NCBI RefSeq assembly: GCF_000337815.1
Contig: NZ_AOLN01000013.1
Span: 186,001-250,000 of the forward strand
Source: Haloferax mucosum ATCC BAA-1512
GTDB taxonomy: Archaea > Halobacteriota > Halobacteria > Halobacteriales > Haloferacaceae
Reading direction: 5' to 3'
DNA length: 64,000 bases
Positions 26,351-34,775 of the stretch are shown here, one piece after another. The notes beneath the pieces were generated by a model. The model made no database searches. It saw only the letters and a list, made by a program, of their open reading frames with translations, and was not told where the DNA came from. Positions within the stretch are counted from its first letter, which is position 1. Each line of letters opens with the position of its first letter. The translations under genes were made by a program, and so were the position numbers.

Positions 26351-26394
26351 CCACGACGGCTCCGCGACACAACCACGACGGCTCCGCGACACAA
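26351..26394. repeat. 22-bp perfect tandem repeat, two copies
   Basis: A 22-bp unit starting ccacgacggctccgcg is present at 26351-26372 and directly repeated at 26373-26394, 33 nt before the helicase start codon. It follows the 15-bp repeats, so this 196-nt gap is unusually repetitive. It may be a regulatory array or the remnant of slippage. Confidence 0.9.
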
Positions 26395-26426
26395 CCCTCA
26401 TACCTGCGCAGGCTAACCCCGTGGTA

Positions 26427-29180
26427 ATGACTCAGCGTGGCCGTTCCCTCCTCACCGCGATGGGGGACGACTACGACTTCGACGCCGAGACGGTGCCCGT
26501 CACCGACGAGGACGTACTCGACCTACTCGAACCCGCCGTACAGGAATGGTGGGTCGGGCAGTTCGGCGAGTTCGTCCCCGGCAACGGCGGCTTTTTCACC
26601 CCGCCGCAACGCGGGGCGATTCCACTCATCCACGAGGAACGGAACGCTCTCATTTGCGCTCCCACCGGGTCGGGCAAGACGCTCGCGTCTTTCACCGCCA
26701 TCATCAACGAGTTGTTCCGCCGCGACCGCGAGTCCGCCGACGGTCTCGACAACTCGGTCTACTGTCTGTACGTCTCTCCGCTCAAATCGCTCGCAAACGA
26801 TATTCATCGAAATCTCACGGAGCCGCTCGACGGCATCACGGATATCGCCGCCGACCGCGACGAAACAATCGACATCAGACACGCCATCCGCCACGGCGAT
26901 ACGTCGTCTGCCGATCGCCAGAAGATGCTCTCGGAGACGCCGCACATCCTCAACACGACCCCCGAGACGCTGGCGATTCTGCTCAATTCGCCGAAGTTCA
27001 AAGAGAAACTTCGGACCGTCGAGTACGTCGTCGTAGACGAGATTCACAGCCTCGCGGAGAACAAACGCGGCACCCACCTGTCCGTCTCCCTCGAACGACT
27101 GGAGAACCTCGCCGACACGTCGCCGACGCGAATCGGCTGTTCGGCCACCGTCGAACCGCTGGAGACGGTCGCTGAGTTCCTCGTCGGCTACGAAGACGGC
27201 GACCCGCGGGAGTACGACATCGTAGACACACGATTCGTCCGCGATTTCGACATCGAACTCGAATGTCCGACTGACGACCTGATTCGGACGCCGCGCGCCG
27301 AGGTGCAGACGCGGTTTTACGACCGCTTGCACGAACTCGTGGCCTCGCACACGAACACGCTCGTCTTCACGAACACACGTTCGGGGGCAGAACGCGTCCT
27401 CCACAACCTTCGAGAGACCTACGCCGACATCGACGAGACCAACTCGGGATGCCACCACGGCAGTCTCTCGAAAGAACGCAGACAGGAGATCGAGTCCAAA
27501 CTGAAAGCCGGCGAGTTGCAGGTCGTCACCACGTCCACGAGCCTCGAACTCGGTATCGACATGCCGCACATCGACCTCGTGGTGCAGGTCGGGTCGCCGA
27601 AGTCGGTCGCCTCGCTTCTCCAGCGAGTCGGGCGGGCGGGACACCAACTCGGCCAGACCGTCGAAGGGCGGGTCATCGCCCTCGACAGGGACGAACTCGT
27701 GGAATGCGCGGTGATGTTGACGAAGGCCGAAGCGGGGTTCGTAGACCGGGTGTTCATCCCCGAGAACGCATTCGACGTGGCCGCACAGCAGGTCTACGGG
27801 ATGGCAATCAATTCGATTCGCCCCGAGTCGGAGGTCCGAGACACGCTCACGCGGGCCTACCCCTACCGCAACTTCACCGACGACGACTTCGAACGACTCT
27901 TTCGGTATCTCACCGCCGACTACGACGGTCTCGAAGACAAGAACGTCTACGCGAAAATCTGGCGCGACACCAACGACCCGCCGGACGGTGACCACCACTA
28001 CGAGGAGTACGCGGTCGGCGAACCGCTCGTCGGGAAACGCGGTCGGATGGCCCGCGTCATCTACATGACGAACATCGGAACCATCCCCGACTCGTTCACC
28101 TGCGACGTGTTGGTTCGTGGGAGCGACCAGTGGGTCGGCACGCTGGACGAAAGCTACCTCGACACGTTGGAGAAAGGCGACGTGTTCGTCCTCGGCGGCG
28201 ACAACTTCGCCTACCGCTACCGCCGTGGGTCCAAGGTGTACGTTGACCGAACCGCCAAACGGCCCACGGTCCCGTCGTGGTTCTCCGAGCGACTCCCACT
28301 TTCGTACGACCTCGGCCGCGAGATAGCCGCGTTTCAGGCCGAACTCGTCGAACGACTCGACGCCGGCGGCCCGCCCGCGGTTCGGTCGTGGCTCAGAGAC
28401 CGCCCGCTCGACGAAAACAGCGTCCGCGCCGTCACGCGGATGTTCGACGAGCAAGTTCAATACGCCGGGAGCGAAAGCGTTGCAACCCCGTCGAGACTGG
28501 TCGTCGAGACCGAATTGGACCGCGAAACCTACCGCCGCCATTACTACGTTCACTGCACTTACGGCAGGCAGTTCAACGACGGTCTCTCGCGTCTGCTCGC
28601 GTACCACGCCGCCCGCCGGACCAACGCGAACGTACAGGTCGCCGTCGCCGACAACGGCTTTTCCATCTCGATGCCGCTGAATCGGAAAGTGGACCTCGCG
28701 GGACTCCTCCGCGACCTGAATCCCGAGACGGTCGAAGCGGACCTTCGTGCGGCCCTCGACGGAACCGACCTCCTGAAACGCTATTTCCGAATCAACGCAA
28801 CGCGCTCGCTCATGATTCTAAAGCGCTACAAAGGCTACGAGAAATCCGCGGCCCAACAGCAGGTCTCCTCGGAGATGCTGTTGTCGTTCGCACAGGACCT
28901 CGACGAGTTCGCCGTGATAGAAGAGACCTACCGCGAGATTCTGGAAGACAAACTCAGTCTCGCGGCTATCGAGGACGTACTCGAAGCCGTCCGAGACGGG
29001 ACAGTCGATGTCACCGCACACAGCGTCTCGACGCCGACACCGCGGGCCTTCGGCTTGGCGACGTTGATGGCGAGCGACGTGGTGCTCGCCGAAGACGAAA
29101 GCGCCGTACTGCGAGCGTTCCACGAGCGCGTCCGCGACGAAATCGACGCCGACGCCGACATCGACCTCGACGTTGGCTAA
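26427..29180 (+). CDS. lhr2: Lhr-type superfamily 2 DNA/RNA helicase
   Basis: The 917-residue helicase has RecA domain 1 with the Q-like PPQRGAIPLI, Walker A APTGSGKT (78-85), the DEIH box in VVVDEIHS, motif III GCSATVEP, and RecA domain 2 with TTSTSLELGIDMPHID and QRVGRAGH. The long C-terminal region is typical of Lhr proteins (winged helix and Lhr core). Lhr helicases act in DNA repair and recombination. I took ATG 26427 (MTQRGRSLL); the frame is open further upstream but through repeats with no conserved sequence. A second Met (MGDDYDFD, 26460) is possible. Confidence 0.92.
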   Translation: MTQRGRSLLTAMGDDYDFDAETVPVTDEDVLDLLEPAVQEWWVGQFGEFVPGNGGFFTPPQRGAIPLIHEERNALICAPTGSGKTLASFTAIINELFRRDRESADGLDNSVYCLYVSPLKSLANDIHRNLTEPLDGITDIAADRDETIDIRHAIRHGDTSSADRQKMLSETPHILNTTPETLAILLNSPKFKEKLRTVEYVVVDEIHSLAENKRGTHLSVSLERLENLADTSPTRIGCSATVEPLETVAEFLVGYEDGDPREYDIVDTRFVRDFDIELECPTDDLIRTPRAEVQTRFYDRLHELVASHTNTLVFTNTRSGAERVLHNLRETYADIDETNSGCHHGSLSKERRQEIESKLKAGELQVVTTSTSLELGIDMPHIDLVVQVGSPKSVASLLQRVGRAGHQLGQTVEGRVIALDRDELVECAVMLTKAEAGFVDRVFIPENAFDVAAQQVYGMAINSIRPESEVRDTLTRAYPYRNFTDDDFERLFRYLTADYDGLEDKNVYAKIWRDTNDPPDGDHHYEEYAVGEPLVGKRGRMARVIYMTNIGTIPDSFTCDVLVRGSDQWVGTLDESYLDTLEKGDVFVLGGDNFAYRYRRGSKVYVDRTAKRPTVPSWFSERLPLSYDLGREIAAFQAELVERLDAGGPPAVRSWLRDRPLDENSVRAVTRMFDEQVQYAGSESVATPSRLVVETELDRETYRRHYYVHCTYGRQFNDGLSRLLAYHAARRTNANVQVAVADNGFSISMPLNRKVDLAGLLRDLNPETVEADLRAALDGTDLLKRYFRINATRSLMILKRYKGYEKSAAQQQVSSEMLLSFAQDLDEFAVIEETYREILEDKLSLAAIEDVLEAVRDGTVDVTAHSVSTPTPRAFGLATLMASDVVLAEDESAVLRAFHERVRDEIDADADIDLDVG

Positions 29181-29223
29181 CGCGTGGGTGGGTCAGTAAG
29201 TGAGCGGTGCGTATGACGGGCGT

Positions 29224-30447
29224 TCAGACCAACAGCGTGCTCAGCGCATCGGGGACGACGAGAACGCGACCCCCGGGTTCGATTGCGTCTTCGGGAGACT
29301 CACGGTGAGACATGAGACACGATTCGACCACGTCGGGTGACGCCGAGTTCGTCACGTACACGTCGTGGTCCCGGAGGACGCGCGCGACGACGAAGGCTCG
29401 CTGGGCACCCGGTTCGTAGCCCGCTCGCATCGACTCGTAGAGCGAGCTGGCGTCAGTCGCCGTTGAGAACGCGTCGAAAAAGCGCTTCTCGCCGGACCCG
29501 TCGCCGGCACCCTCGGGGAGCGCCGCGGGGACGACGAGTCGGCCGCCGTCGTCAGCGTCGGTGTTTTCGAGGGGGTTTCGGTCGCCGAGCGCGACGTAGG
29601 TCGCGGCGCGAGTCGCCTGATAGAGGTTTGCGTCCTTCGGCGCGCCGACCCCGCAGACGACCGCGTCGTAGTCGGTCTCGACGGATACCGAGAGGGCGTC
29701 GCGGGCGGTTGCCGCCAGCGAGCGAACGACCGAGGTCGGGTCACCGGCGGCCGCACCGAGGAATCCATCGGGACCGTTGGTCACGTTAAGACAGAAGTCG
29801 GGACCGGCAATGAGACCGGCCCTATCGAGCGTTTCACGGAACGGATTTCCGCGAACGCGACCGAGGCGGACGCCGTCCCGCGAGAGCATCTCGGGACCGT
29901 GCGTGTAGCGGATGATGGACTCCGAACCCGCGCCGATGGTGACCGTCTTCGCGCCGCCGGAAAAACCGGCGTACTGGTGCGGTTCGACCATCCCGGTCGA
30001 GAGAACGACGTCGGCGTCGGCGACGGCGGGGTGGACGGCGACGGGACAGCCATCGACCGCGCCGAGAGAGACCACGCTGTCGGGTTCGTGGTTCACCGCG
30101 AGGTCGGCGTACTCGCCGAGACCGTCACGGAGTTCCGCGTCGGTCATCGGCCGGTGGAGACCGAGACCGACGACGATTGTGACGGTCTCTCGCGGAACCG
30201 GCAAGTGGTCGAAGAGCACGTCCAAGAGCACTTCGTCGGGGGTGTCGCGGGTGACGTCGGTGACGACGATTGCCACCTCGTCTGTCGAATCGACGAGTCC
30301 GGCGAGCGGCGGGCCGTGGGGCTTGTCCATGGCTGACGCCGCCGCGTGTCGAGGGTCGATAGCGTCGCCACCCGGCGGGCGCGCCACATCGACCGAACAC
30401 GACGGAAGCGAGACAGAGACCGAACCGTCGCCGAGTGGAAGGTCCAT
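29224..30447 (-). CDS. LarA-family (lactate racemase-like, DUF2088) protein
   Basis: The 407-residue protein aligns with nickel-pincer-nucleotide racemases: VTDVTRDTP, GLGLHRPMTDAE with one catalytic His, VEPHQYAGFSGGAKTV with the second His and the lysine that carries the cofactor, and IRYTHGPEM with a probable nickel His. Family members racemise or epimerise 2-hydroxyacids using a cofactor made by LarB, LarC and LarE. No such genes are in the window. The substrate may differ from lactate. It lies between two convergently placed DNA-repair helicases and is probably monocistronic. Confidence 0.87.
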   Translation of the reverse strand: MDLPLGDGSVSVSLPSCSVDVARPPGGDAIDPRHAAASAMDKPHGPPLAGLVDSTDEVAIVVTDVTRDTPDEVLLDVLFDHLPVPRETVTIVVGLGLHRPMTDAELRDGLGEYADLAVNHEPDSVVSLGAVDGCPVAVHPAVADADVVLSTGMVEPHQYAGFSGGAKTVTIGAGSESIIRYTHGPEMLSRDGVRLGRVRGNPFRETLDRAGLIAGPDFCLNVTNGPDGFLGAAAGDPTSVVRSLAATARDALSVSVETDYDAVVCGVGAPKDANLYQATRAATYVALGDRNPLENTDADDGGRLVVPAALPEGAGDGSGEKRFFDAFSTATDASSLYESMRAGYEPGAQRAFVVARVLRDHDVYVTNSASPDVVESCLMSHRESPEDAIEPGGRVLVVPDALSTLLV

Positions 30448-30525
30448 GCCTTCGGAGTACGGCAGAAGAAAGGTGAACCTGTCGGCGGAGCGACTGGCGG
30501 TGCGAAACGTAGACAGGAGAGTCGG

Positions 30526-33249
30526 CTACCGCCGCGCCCAGTCCAACAGTCGGTCGTAGAACGGGTCCGATTCGAGCGCGGCCGCGTCGCCGACGAGACA
30601 CAGCGCCTTTTTGGCCCGCGTGAGGGCGACGTTGATTCTGCGGTGGTCCTCGAACAGCGGGCCGTCGAGGTCGCCGGTGGCGACAAACGAGACGACGATG
30701 ACCTCTTTCGACGAGCCTTGGAATCGGTCTACCGTATCGACCGTCACGTCTGTTCGGCGGGAGATTTCGGCCACTTGCGCGCGGAAGGGCGCGATGACGC
30801 CGATATCGTCGGCATCGACACCGGCGGTCTCGTAGGCGGCGACGATGTCGGCCACGCGGTCGGCCTCGGTCGGATTCGTGTTGCCGACGCGCCGCCCGTC
30901 GGGGTCGATGAACGCGACTGGAGATTCGAGTTCGGGAGGCAGGTCGCGCACGTCGATACCGAGGTCACGAGGGTGCTGTGCGGCTACCGCGCCGGTCGCA
31001 GGACGGAGCGCGCCGTCGTAGAACTCCTTGGAGGCGAACGCCTGAATCCGCTGTGACATCCGGTACTGGCGGTCAAGCATCACCGACGCCTCCGGATAGG
31101 TCTCGATGAGGCGCTGGAACAGCGACGTCTGGAGGTCGTTTTCGGCACGAACGACGGGCGGGAGTTGCTTGTGGTCGCCGACGAGGACGAATCGGTCTGC
31201 GAGGTTCACGGCGGCGAGGGTTCCCGGTTCGGTGAGTTGCGAGGCTTCGTCAACGAGGGCGACGTCGAACGACTGCTCGCGCATCACCCGAGAGCCACAG
31301 GTCGCGGTCGTCGCGGCCACGACCGGCGCGTCGTGAAGTGTGCCTGCGAGCGTGTCGGGGTCGCCGCTTCGGGAGAGTCGAACGTCGAGCATGTCCTCTC
31401 GGACGCCGGTTTCGGTCCCGACACGAACTACGTCCTCGAACCCTTGGTCGCGCAGTGCTTCGAGAGCGTTGTCCACGGCACGGTTCGTAAAGGCGGACAG
31501 GAGGACCCGATTGCCGTCTTCGACGAGCGCGCGGATTGTTCGCGCGATAGTGTAGGTCTTGCCCGTCCCCGGCGGCCCGTGGATGAGCGCGAGGTCGTCC
31601 GCGTCGATGGCGAGGCTGACCGCTTCGTCCTGTCCCTCGTTGTTGTCGATGTGGGTCGTTCCGGTAGAGCGGTCCGAAAAAACGGGCGCACGACGGTCGA
31701 ACAACACGTCCTTCCGGTCGGGAGAGCCTTTGAGAACCCCGTCGTGAAGCGCCGTCAACAGGCGGTCTACCGTGAGTTCAGACGGGTACACGTCGAGGCG
31801 GCGAAGCGGGACGGGTTCGTCGGTCGTGACGACCACTTCCGCGCCGAGTTCGACGATGCGGGCGAGTTCGGCGTGGCCCTCGACAGGGTGGCCGTCGCTG
31901 GCGAGCGCGACGTCCCCTTCGCGGAGTTTCGACACCGCGTCGTCAGTCTTCTTCGCGTGGAGTTCCCAGGTGCCGTCGGGTCGCTCCTCGCGGCCGAGCG
32001 GTTCGAGACCGATGATGGCTCGGTCGTCGTCGGCACGCTCTTCGGCGGTCTGGTCCCACAGTTTGCGGTACTCATTGTGGACCGCGCGCCGCTCGTCTTC
32101 GATGGCGCGATAGAAGCGGTCGAAGTATTCGCGTTCGTCCTCGGGAACCGGGTTGCCGATGGCTCCAGCTTTCGACTCTTGCCCGAGACGGCCGGAGACG
32201 ACCATGCAGGTGTCTTTTTCGAAGCAGTACTGGCACTTCGAGTTCGACTCGTAGCCCGTCGGCACCGACACGTCGTGTTCCATCGCGGCGATTTCGTTGC
32301 GGGTGCGGACGACGAATTCGAGGAGACCGCGTCCAATCGAGAAGTCCTTCGCGGGCGAGAGGTCGCCGGACTCTTCGGTTCGGTCGAGTGTCGTGTTCTT
32401 CGTGTAAAGGAGCGTTCCCGTATCGACCGGGACACCGCGTTCGTCGAGGATAAGCGCGTACGCCGCGGCCTGAATCTTGTCCTGAAACCGCGGGTCGCGC
32501 TTGAGGTTCTTGCCGGTTTTGAGTTCGACGGGCGAACCGCGGCGGAGCGCGTCGGCGCGGCCCTTGATACCGAACGTCGGCGAGATGAGTGTGTACTCCG
32601 AGCGCCACTCGTCCTCGTCGGTGAGGACGCCCTGCGAGAGCCAGCCCTCGATGGCGGCGGCGTTTCGGCGGACTTCGTCCGCGACTTCCTCGACGTCTCG
32701 CCCGAGTAAGCCGAGTTCGAGGCCGCGTTCGTCGATGCGTTCGTCGATAGACGAGTCAAGGTCGCGGCCGCGGAGGAGGTCGCCGAACACGTCGTGGACG
32801 ATGGTCCCTTTGACGACCGGATAGTTCAGCGGGATGCCCGAGAGTTTGTTTAAGTAGTACATCCGCGAGCACTGTACCCACGAGCGGATGTCGGTCACGT
32901 CAACGAGGAAGTCGGGTTCGACGACGACGAACGACGATTTTCCGGTCGTGTAGGTCGTCTCACCGCGATACTCCGATTCCTCCACGTCGGTGACGAGCAG
33001 GTCCATCCCCGGTTCGGCGTGCTCGGCGGCGTGAGTCCACTTCCCCCAGAGCGTGACCGTGACGGGGTCGGCCGTCCCGCGCTCGGGGCGAAGCGTCACC
33101 TCCGCCAGCGAGCGCTCACCGTGTCGCGTCTCGACATCGCGTGGCTCGCCGACCTCGACGAGCGGGCCGCGAAGATTCACGTCGAAATCGTCGGTGAGGC
33201 GCGGGCAAATAGCCGTCGGTCGTTCGACCCGGCTCCGAAGCCACCGCAC
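30526..33249 (-). CDS. dna2: Dna2-like nuclease-helicase
   Basis: The 907-residue protein fuses an N-terminal OB-like region, a Cas4/RecB-type nuclease with an Fe-S cluster (first Cys in WVQCSRMYYL, three more in CQYCFEKDTC), nuclease residues in VKGTIVHDVF and VELKTG, and a superfamily 1 helicase (GPPGTGKTYTIA; VDEASQLTEPG; GDHKQLPP; TVDRFQGSSKEV). Dna2 trims flaps and processes breaks. The only fitting start is GTG 33249 (MRWLRSRVE). It is the first gene of a minus-strand run with larA 78 nt downstream. Confidence 0.93.
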   Translation of the reverse strand: MRWLRSRVERPTAICPRLTDDFDVNLRGPLVEVGEPRDVETRHGERSLAEVTLRPERGTADPVTVTLWGKWTHAAEHAEPGMDLLVTDVEESEYRGETTYTTGKSSFVVVEPDFLVDVTDIRSWVQCSRMYYLNKLSGIPLNYPVVKGTIVHDVFGDLLRGRDLDSSIDERIDERGLELGLLGRDVEEVADEVRRNAAAIEGWLSQGVLTDEDEWRSEYTLISPTFGIKGRADALRRGSPVELKTGKNLKRDPRFQDKIQAAAYALILDERGVPVDTGTLLYTKNTTLDRTEESGDLSPAKDFSIGRGLLEFVVRTRNEIAAMEHDVSVPTGYESNSKCQYCFEKDTCMVVSGRLGQESKAGAIGNPVPEDEREYFDRFYRAIEDERRAVHNEYRKLWDQTAEERADDDRAIIGLEPLGREERPDGTWELHAKKTDDAVSKLREGDVALASDGHPVEGHAELARIVELGAEVVVTTDEPVPLRRLDVYPSELTVDRLLTALHDGVLKGSPDRKDVLFDRRAPVFSDRSTGTTHIDNNEGQDEAVSLAIDADDLALIHGPPGTGKTYTIARTIRALVEDGNRVLLSAFTNRAVDNALEALRDQGFEDVVRVGTETGVREDMLDVRLSRSGDPDTLAGTLHDAPVVAATTATCGSRVMREQSFDVALVDEASQLTEPGTLAAVNLADRFVLVGDHKQLPPVVRAENDLQTSLFQRLIETYPEASVMLDRQYRMSQRIQAFASKEFYDGALRPATGAVAAQHPRDLGIDVRDLPPELESPVAFIDPDGRRVGNTNPTEADRVADIVAAYETAGVDADDIGVIAPFRAQVAEISRRTDVTVDTVDRFQGSSKEVIVVSFVATGDLDGPLFEDHRRINVALTRAKKALCLVGDAAALESDPFYDRLLDWARR

Positions 33250-33297
33250 TGAAGCGTCCTGACGCGTCGCGGAGAACGGGTCGCAGTCCGGGCTGGA

Positions 33298-33450
33298 TTA
33301 CTCTTTTATCGACTCGACTTCGCGCCGAAGGTCGGTCAGTTCGGTGTAGAGGCGATAGACGACCCAACCGAGGACGAGTGGCGCGACGTACGGAAAAAGC
33401 GAGAATGAGACAGCAATTACTTCCGGACCGCTAATCGACAGTGGAGTCAT
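33298..33450 (-). CDS. small membrane protein (50 aa)
   Basis: This 50-residue frame runs from ATG 33450 to TAA 33298. It has one hydrophobic segment (VIAVSFSLFPYVAPLVLGWVV, about 11-31) followed by a charged tail YRLYTELTDLRREVESIKE that could form a short coiled coil. It lies 48 nt upstream of dna2 on the same strand. The layout is typical of bitopic micro-proteins; function unknown. Confidence 0.7.
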   Translation of the reverse strand: MTPLSISGPEVIAVSFSLFPYVAPLVLGWVVYRLYTELTDLRREVESIKE

Positions 33451-33596
33451 CGCACCGGTCGATGGGACGACATTTCGTAAAACCTTCTACAATATCCGGG
33501 CGATGGACTGTGCAGTGACCACGACCGACGCCGAATCGAACGTCCGACATCGCCACAACCGTCACGTTCTTTCCGACTGCGGCGCTAGCGGTTACT

Positions 33597-34157
33597 ATGC
33601 GCGTCAGAGATTGGCAAGACATTCTCTCAGACGTTGTTGACGACGGCCGCGACCCGGACGCGTGGCGGGCCGTCGCGGGTCAGCGACGACAGAATATCGG
33701 CGAAGACCTCTTTCTCGGCCATCCCGATGTCGGTGTCTACCAACTCAAGACGTACGCGAAAAACCCGTACGACGTGCGCGGCGTCGGCGCTCGCGTCGCC
33801 CGGCGCATCGACGACGACCTCGACCCGCTGTTCCCGAACCACCACGAAGCAGACGACGCCGGCCTGTTCGGGGTGCAACGTCCGCCCGAAGACGAGTCGC
33901 AAGCGGAGTCGATGGCGCGGCGTCTCGAAGAGACGGTGAAGGTCCACGCGGAAGCCCCGACCACGCCCGACGACTTCTTTACCGACGTGATGGAAGCACT
34001 GGAAAGCCCGGCGTTCGGCCCGATGGACTACGAGTTCGACGCCCGACCCGACCGTCTCGACGGTCTCTCGGACGAGTTCACCGACGCCGACGAGTTGCTG
34101 TCGTCGGAACTCGACGACCTCATCGAATCCGACGGCGTCGGCCGCGGATTCCAGTGA
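33597..34157 (+). CDS. hypothetical acidic protein (186 aa)
   Basis: The 186-residue soluble protein begins MRVRDWQDILSDVVDDGRDPDAWRAVAG and contains an Arg/Gly-rich middle (NPYDVRGVGARVARRIDDDL) and an acidic helical C-terminus. The phrase GHPDVGVYQLKTYAKNPYD has the look of a haloarchaeal conserved family, but I cannot name one. It is divergent from the small membrane protein gene, with 146 nt between, and no cofactor or catalytic motif is seen. Confidence 0.75.
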   Translation: MRVRDWQDILSDVVDDGRDPDAWRAVAGQRRQNIGEDLFLGHPDVGVYQLKTYAKNPYDVRGVGARVARRIDDDLDPLFPNHHEADDAGLFGVQRPPEDESQAESMARRLEETVKVHAEAPTTPDDFFTDVMEALESPAFGPMDYEFDARPDRLDGLSDEFTDADELLSSELDDLIESDGVGRGFQ

Positions 34158-34260
34158 GAGCCAGCGGTTTCAAACCGTCTCAGACCGTTATCTCCGATAT
34201 GGACGAACGATTAGCGCGGGGACTATCACGGCTGTTTTCGGTCCAGACGAGGGAGACGGC

Positions 34261-34491
34261 GTGGTTGGACCGAGTCTGAGCGACGACGAGACGGAACTCG
34301 CAAGCAATCGCCTCAGAGCCTTCTTCATTCTCCTCATCGGTTTCTCTGCGGCCCTCATTGCCGTCCAAGCGGGTGCAACGCTTCTACAAACCGGTATCGT
34401 ACTCGTCGTCGGCGTCGTCCTCGGGGCGCTCCTTATGTGGTATCTGTCACGCTGGAGTCGAGAGTTCACCGAAGTAAATCGCAGATACTGA
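34261..34491 (+). CDS. small membrane protein with two helices (76 aa)
   Basis: The protein has two hydrophobic helices (FFILLIGFSAALIAVQAG, about 21-38, and GIVLVVGVVLGALLMWYL, about 45-62) and a basic C-terminus. GTG 34261 is used as start because no ATG precedes the helices in this frame; the frame stays open further upstream, so the start is uncertain. An out-of-frame ATG at 34199 opens only 26 codons. The layout resembles the 84-residue protein at 14520. Function unknown. Confidence 0.65.
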   Translation: MVGPSLSDDETELASNRLRAFFILLIGFSAALIAVQAGATLLQTGIVLVVGVVLGALLMWYLSRWSREFTEVNRRY

Positions 34492-34576
34492 CAAAACGTT
34501 AGACAATAACGTTATATCCCAATATATTCACGAAAATATACGTAAACCGAATTAAACGTGTGACAACGAATCGCAG

Positions 34577-34586
34577 GGTATATACC
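34577..34586 (+). promoter_or_regulatory. putative TATA box for a non-coding RNA
   Basis: ggtatatacc contains a perfect TATATA (34579-34584) in a locally A/T-rich patch. Initiation would be expected near 34605-34610, just where a chain of GC hairpins begins. No start codon with a plausible frame follows on this strand. Confidence 0.5.
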
Positions 34587-34604
34587 TATGGTCTGAGCAC
34601 AATT

Positions 34605-34775
34605 TTTCGCCGGTAACCAGGGCAGGGGCAACGACCTGGTTCTACCCGGAATACGCCGCGGCGTTCCGGAGTTGGGCCTCTGGTTCGACGCGGCGTTCCT
34701 ACCCAAGGTGCGTGCACGACCCGAACGCTGTTCGGGCATCGGGTGCGCATTCTGATGGAGTTGCAGTCTCCTCAG
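34605..34775 (+). ncRNA. candidate structured non-coding RNA (four hairpins)
   Basis: Downstream of the TATA box at 34579, four hairpins follow one another. A: 34610-34649, with CCGG/CCGG outside ACCAGG/CCTGGT. B: 34653-34696, with ACGCCGCG/CGCGGCGT around a CCGGAG/CTCTGG stem. C: around CCCGAAC-GCT-GTTCGGG (34720-34736). D: CTGATGGAG/CTCCTCAG (34752-34775), whose 3' arm overlaps the stop of the convergent gene at 34772. Neither strand has a convincing protein. It does not show SRP or RNase P core motifs. It could be a guide RNA or regulatory sRNA; the class is not determined. Confidence 0.5.

Noticed and set aside
26523-28607. A 694-codon frame on the minus strand inside the Lhr-type helicase
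   Set aside because: The helicase on the plus strand has all motifs in order. The minus frame has no recognisable domain and is a mirror-frame artefact.
34605-34775. Identification of the RNA candidate as SRP RNA, RNase P RNA or an intron-containing tRNA
   Set aside because: The conserved SRP helix 8 and RNase P core sequences are not seen, and no acceptor-T-arm pair fits. The length is also too short for SRP RNA.
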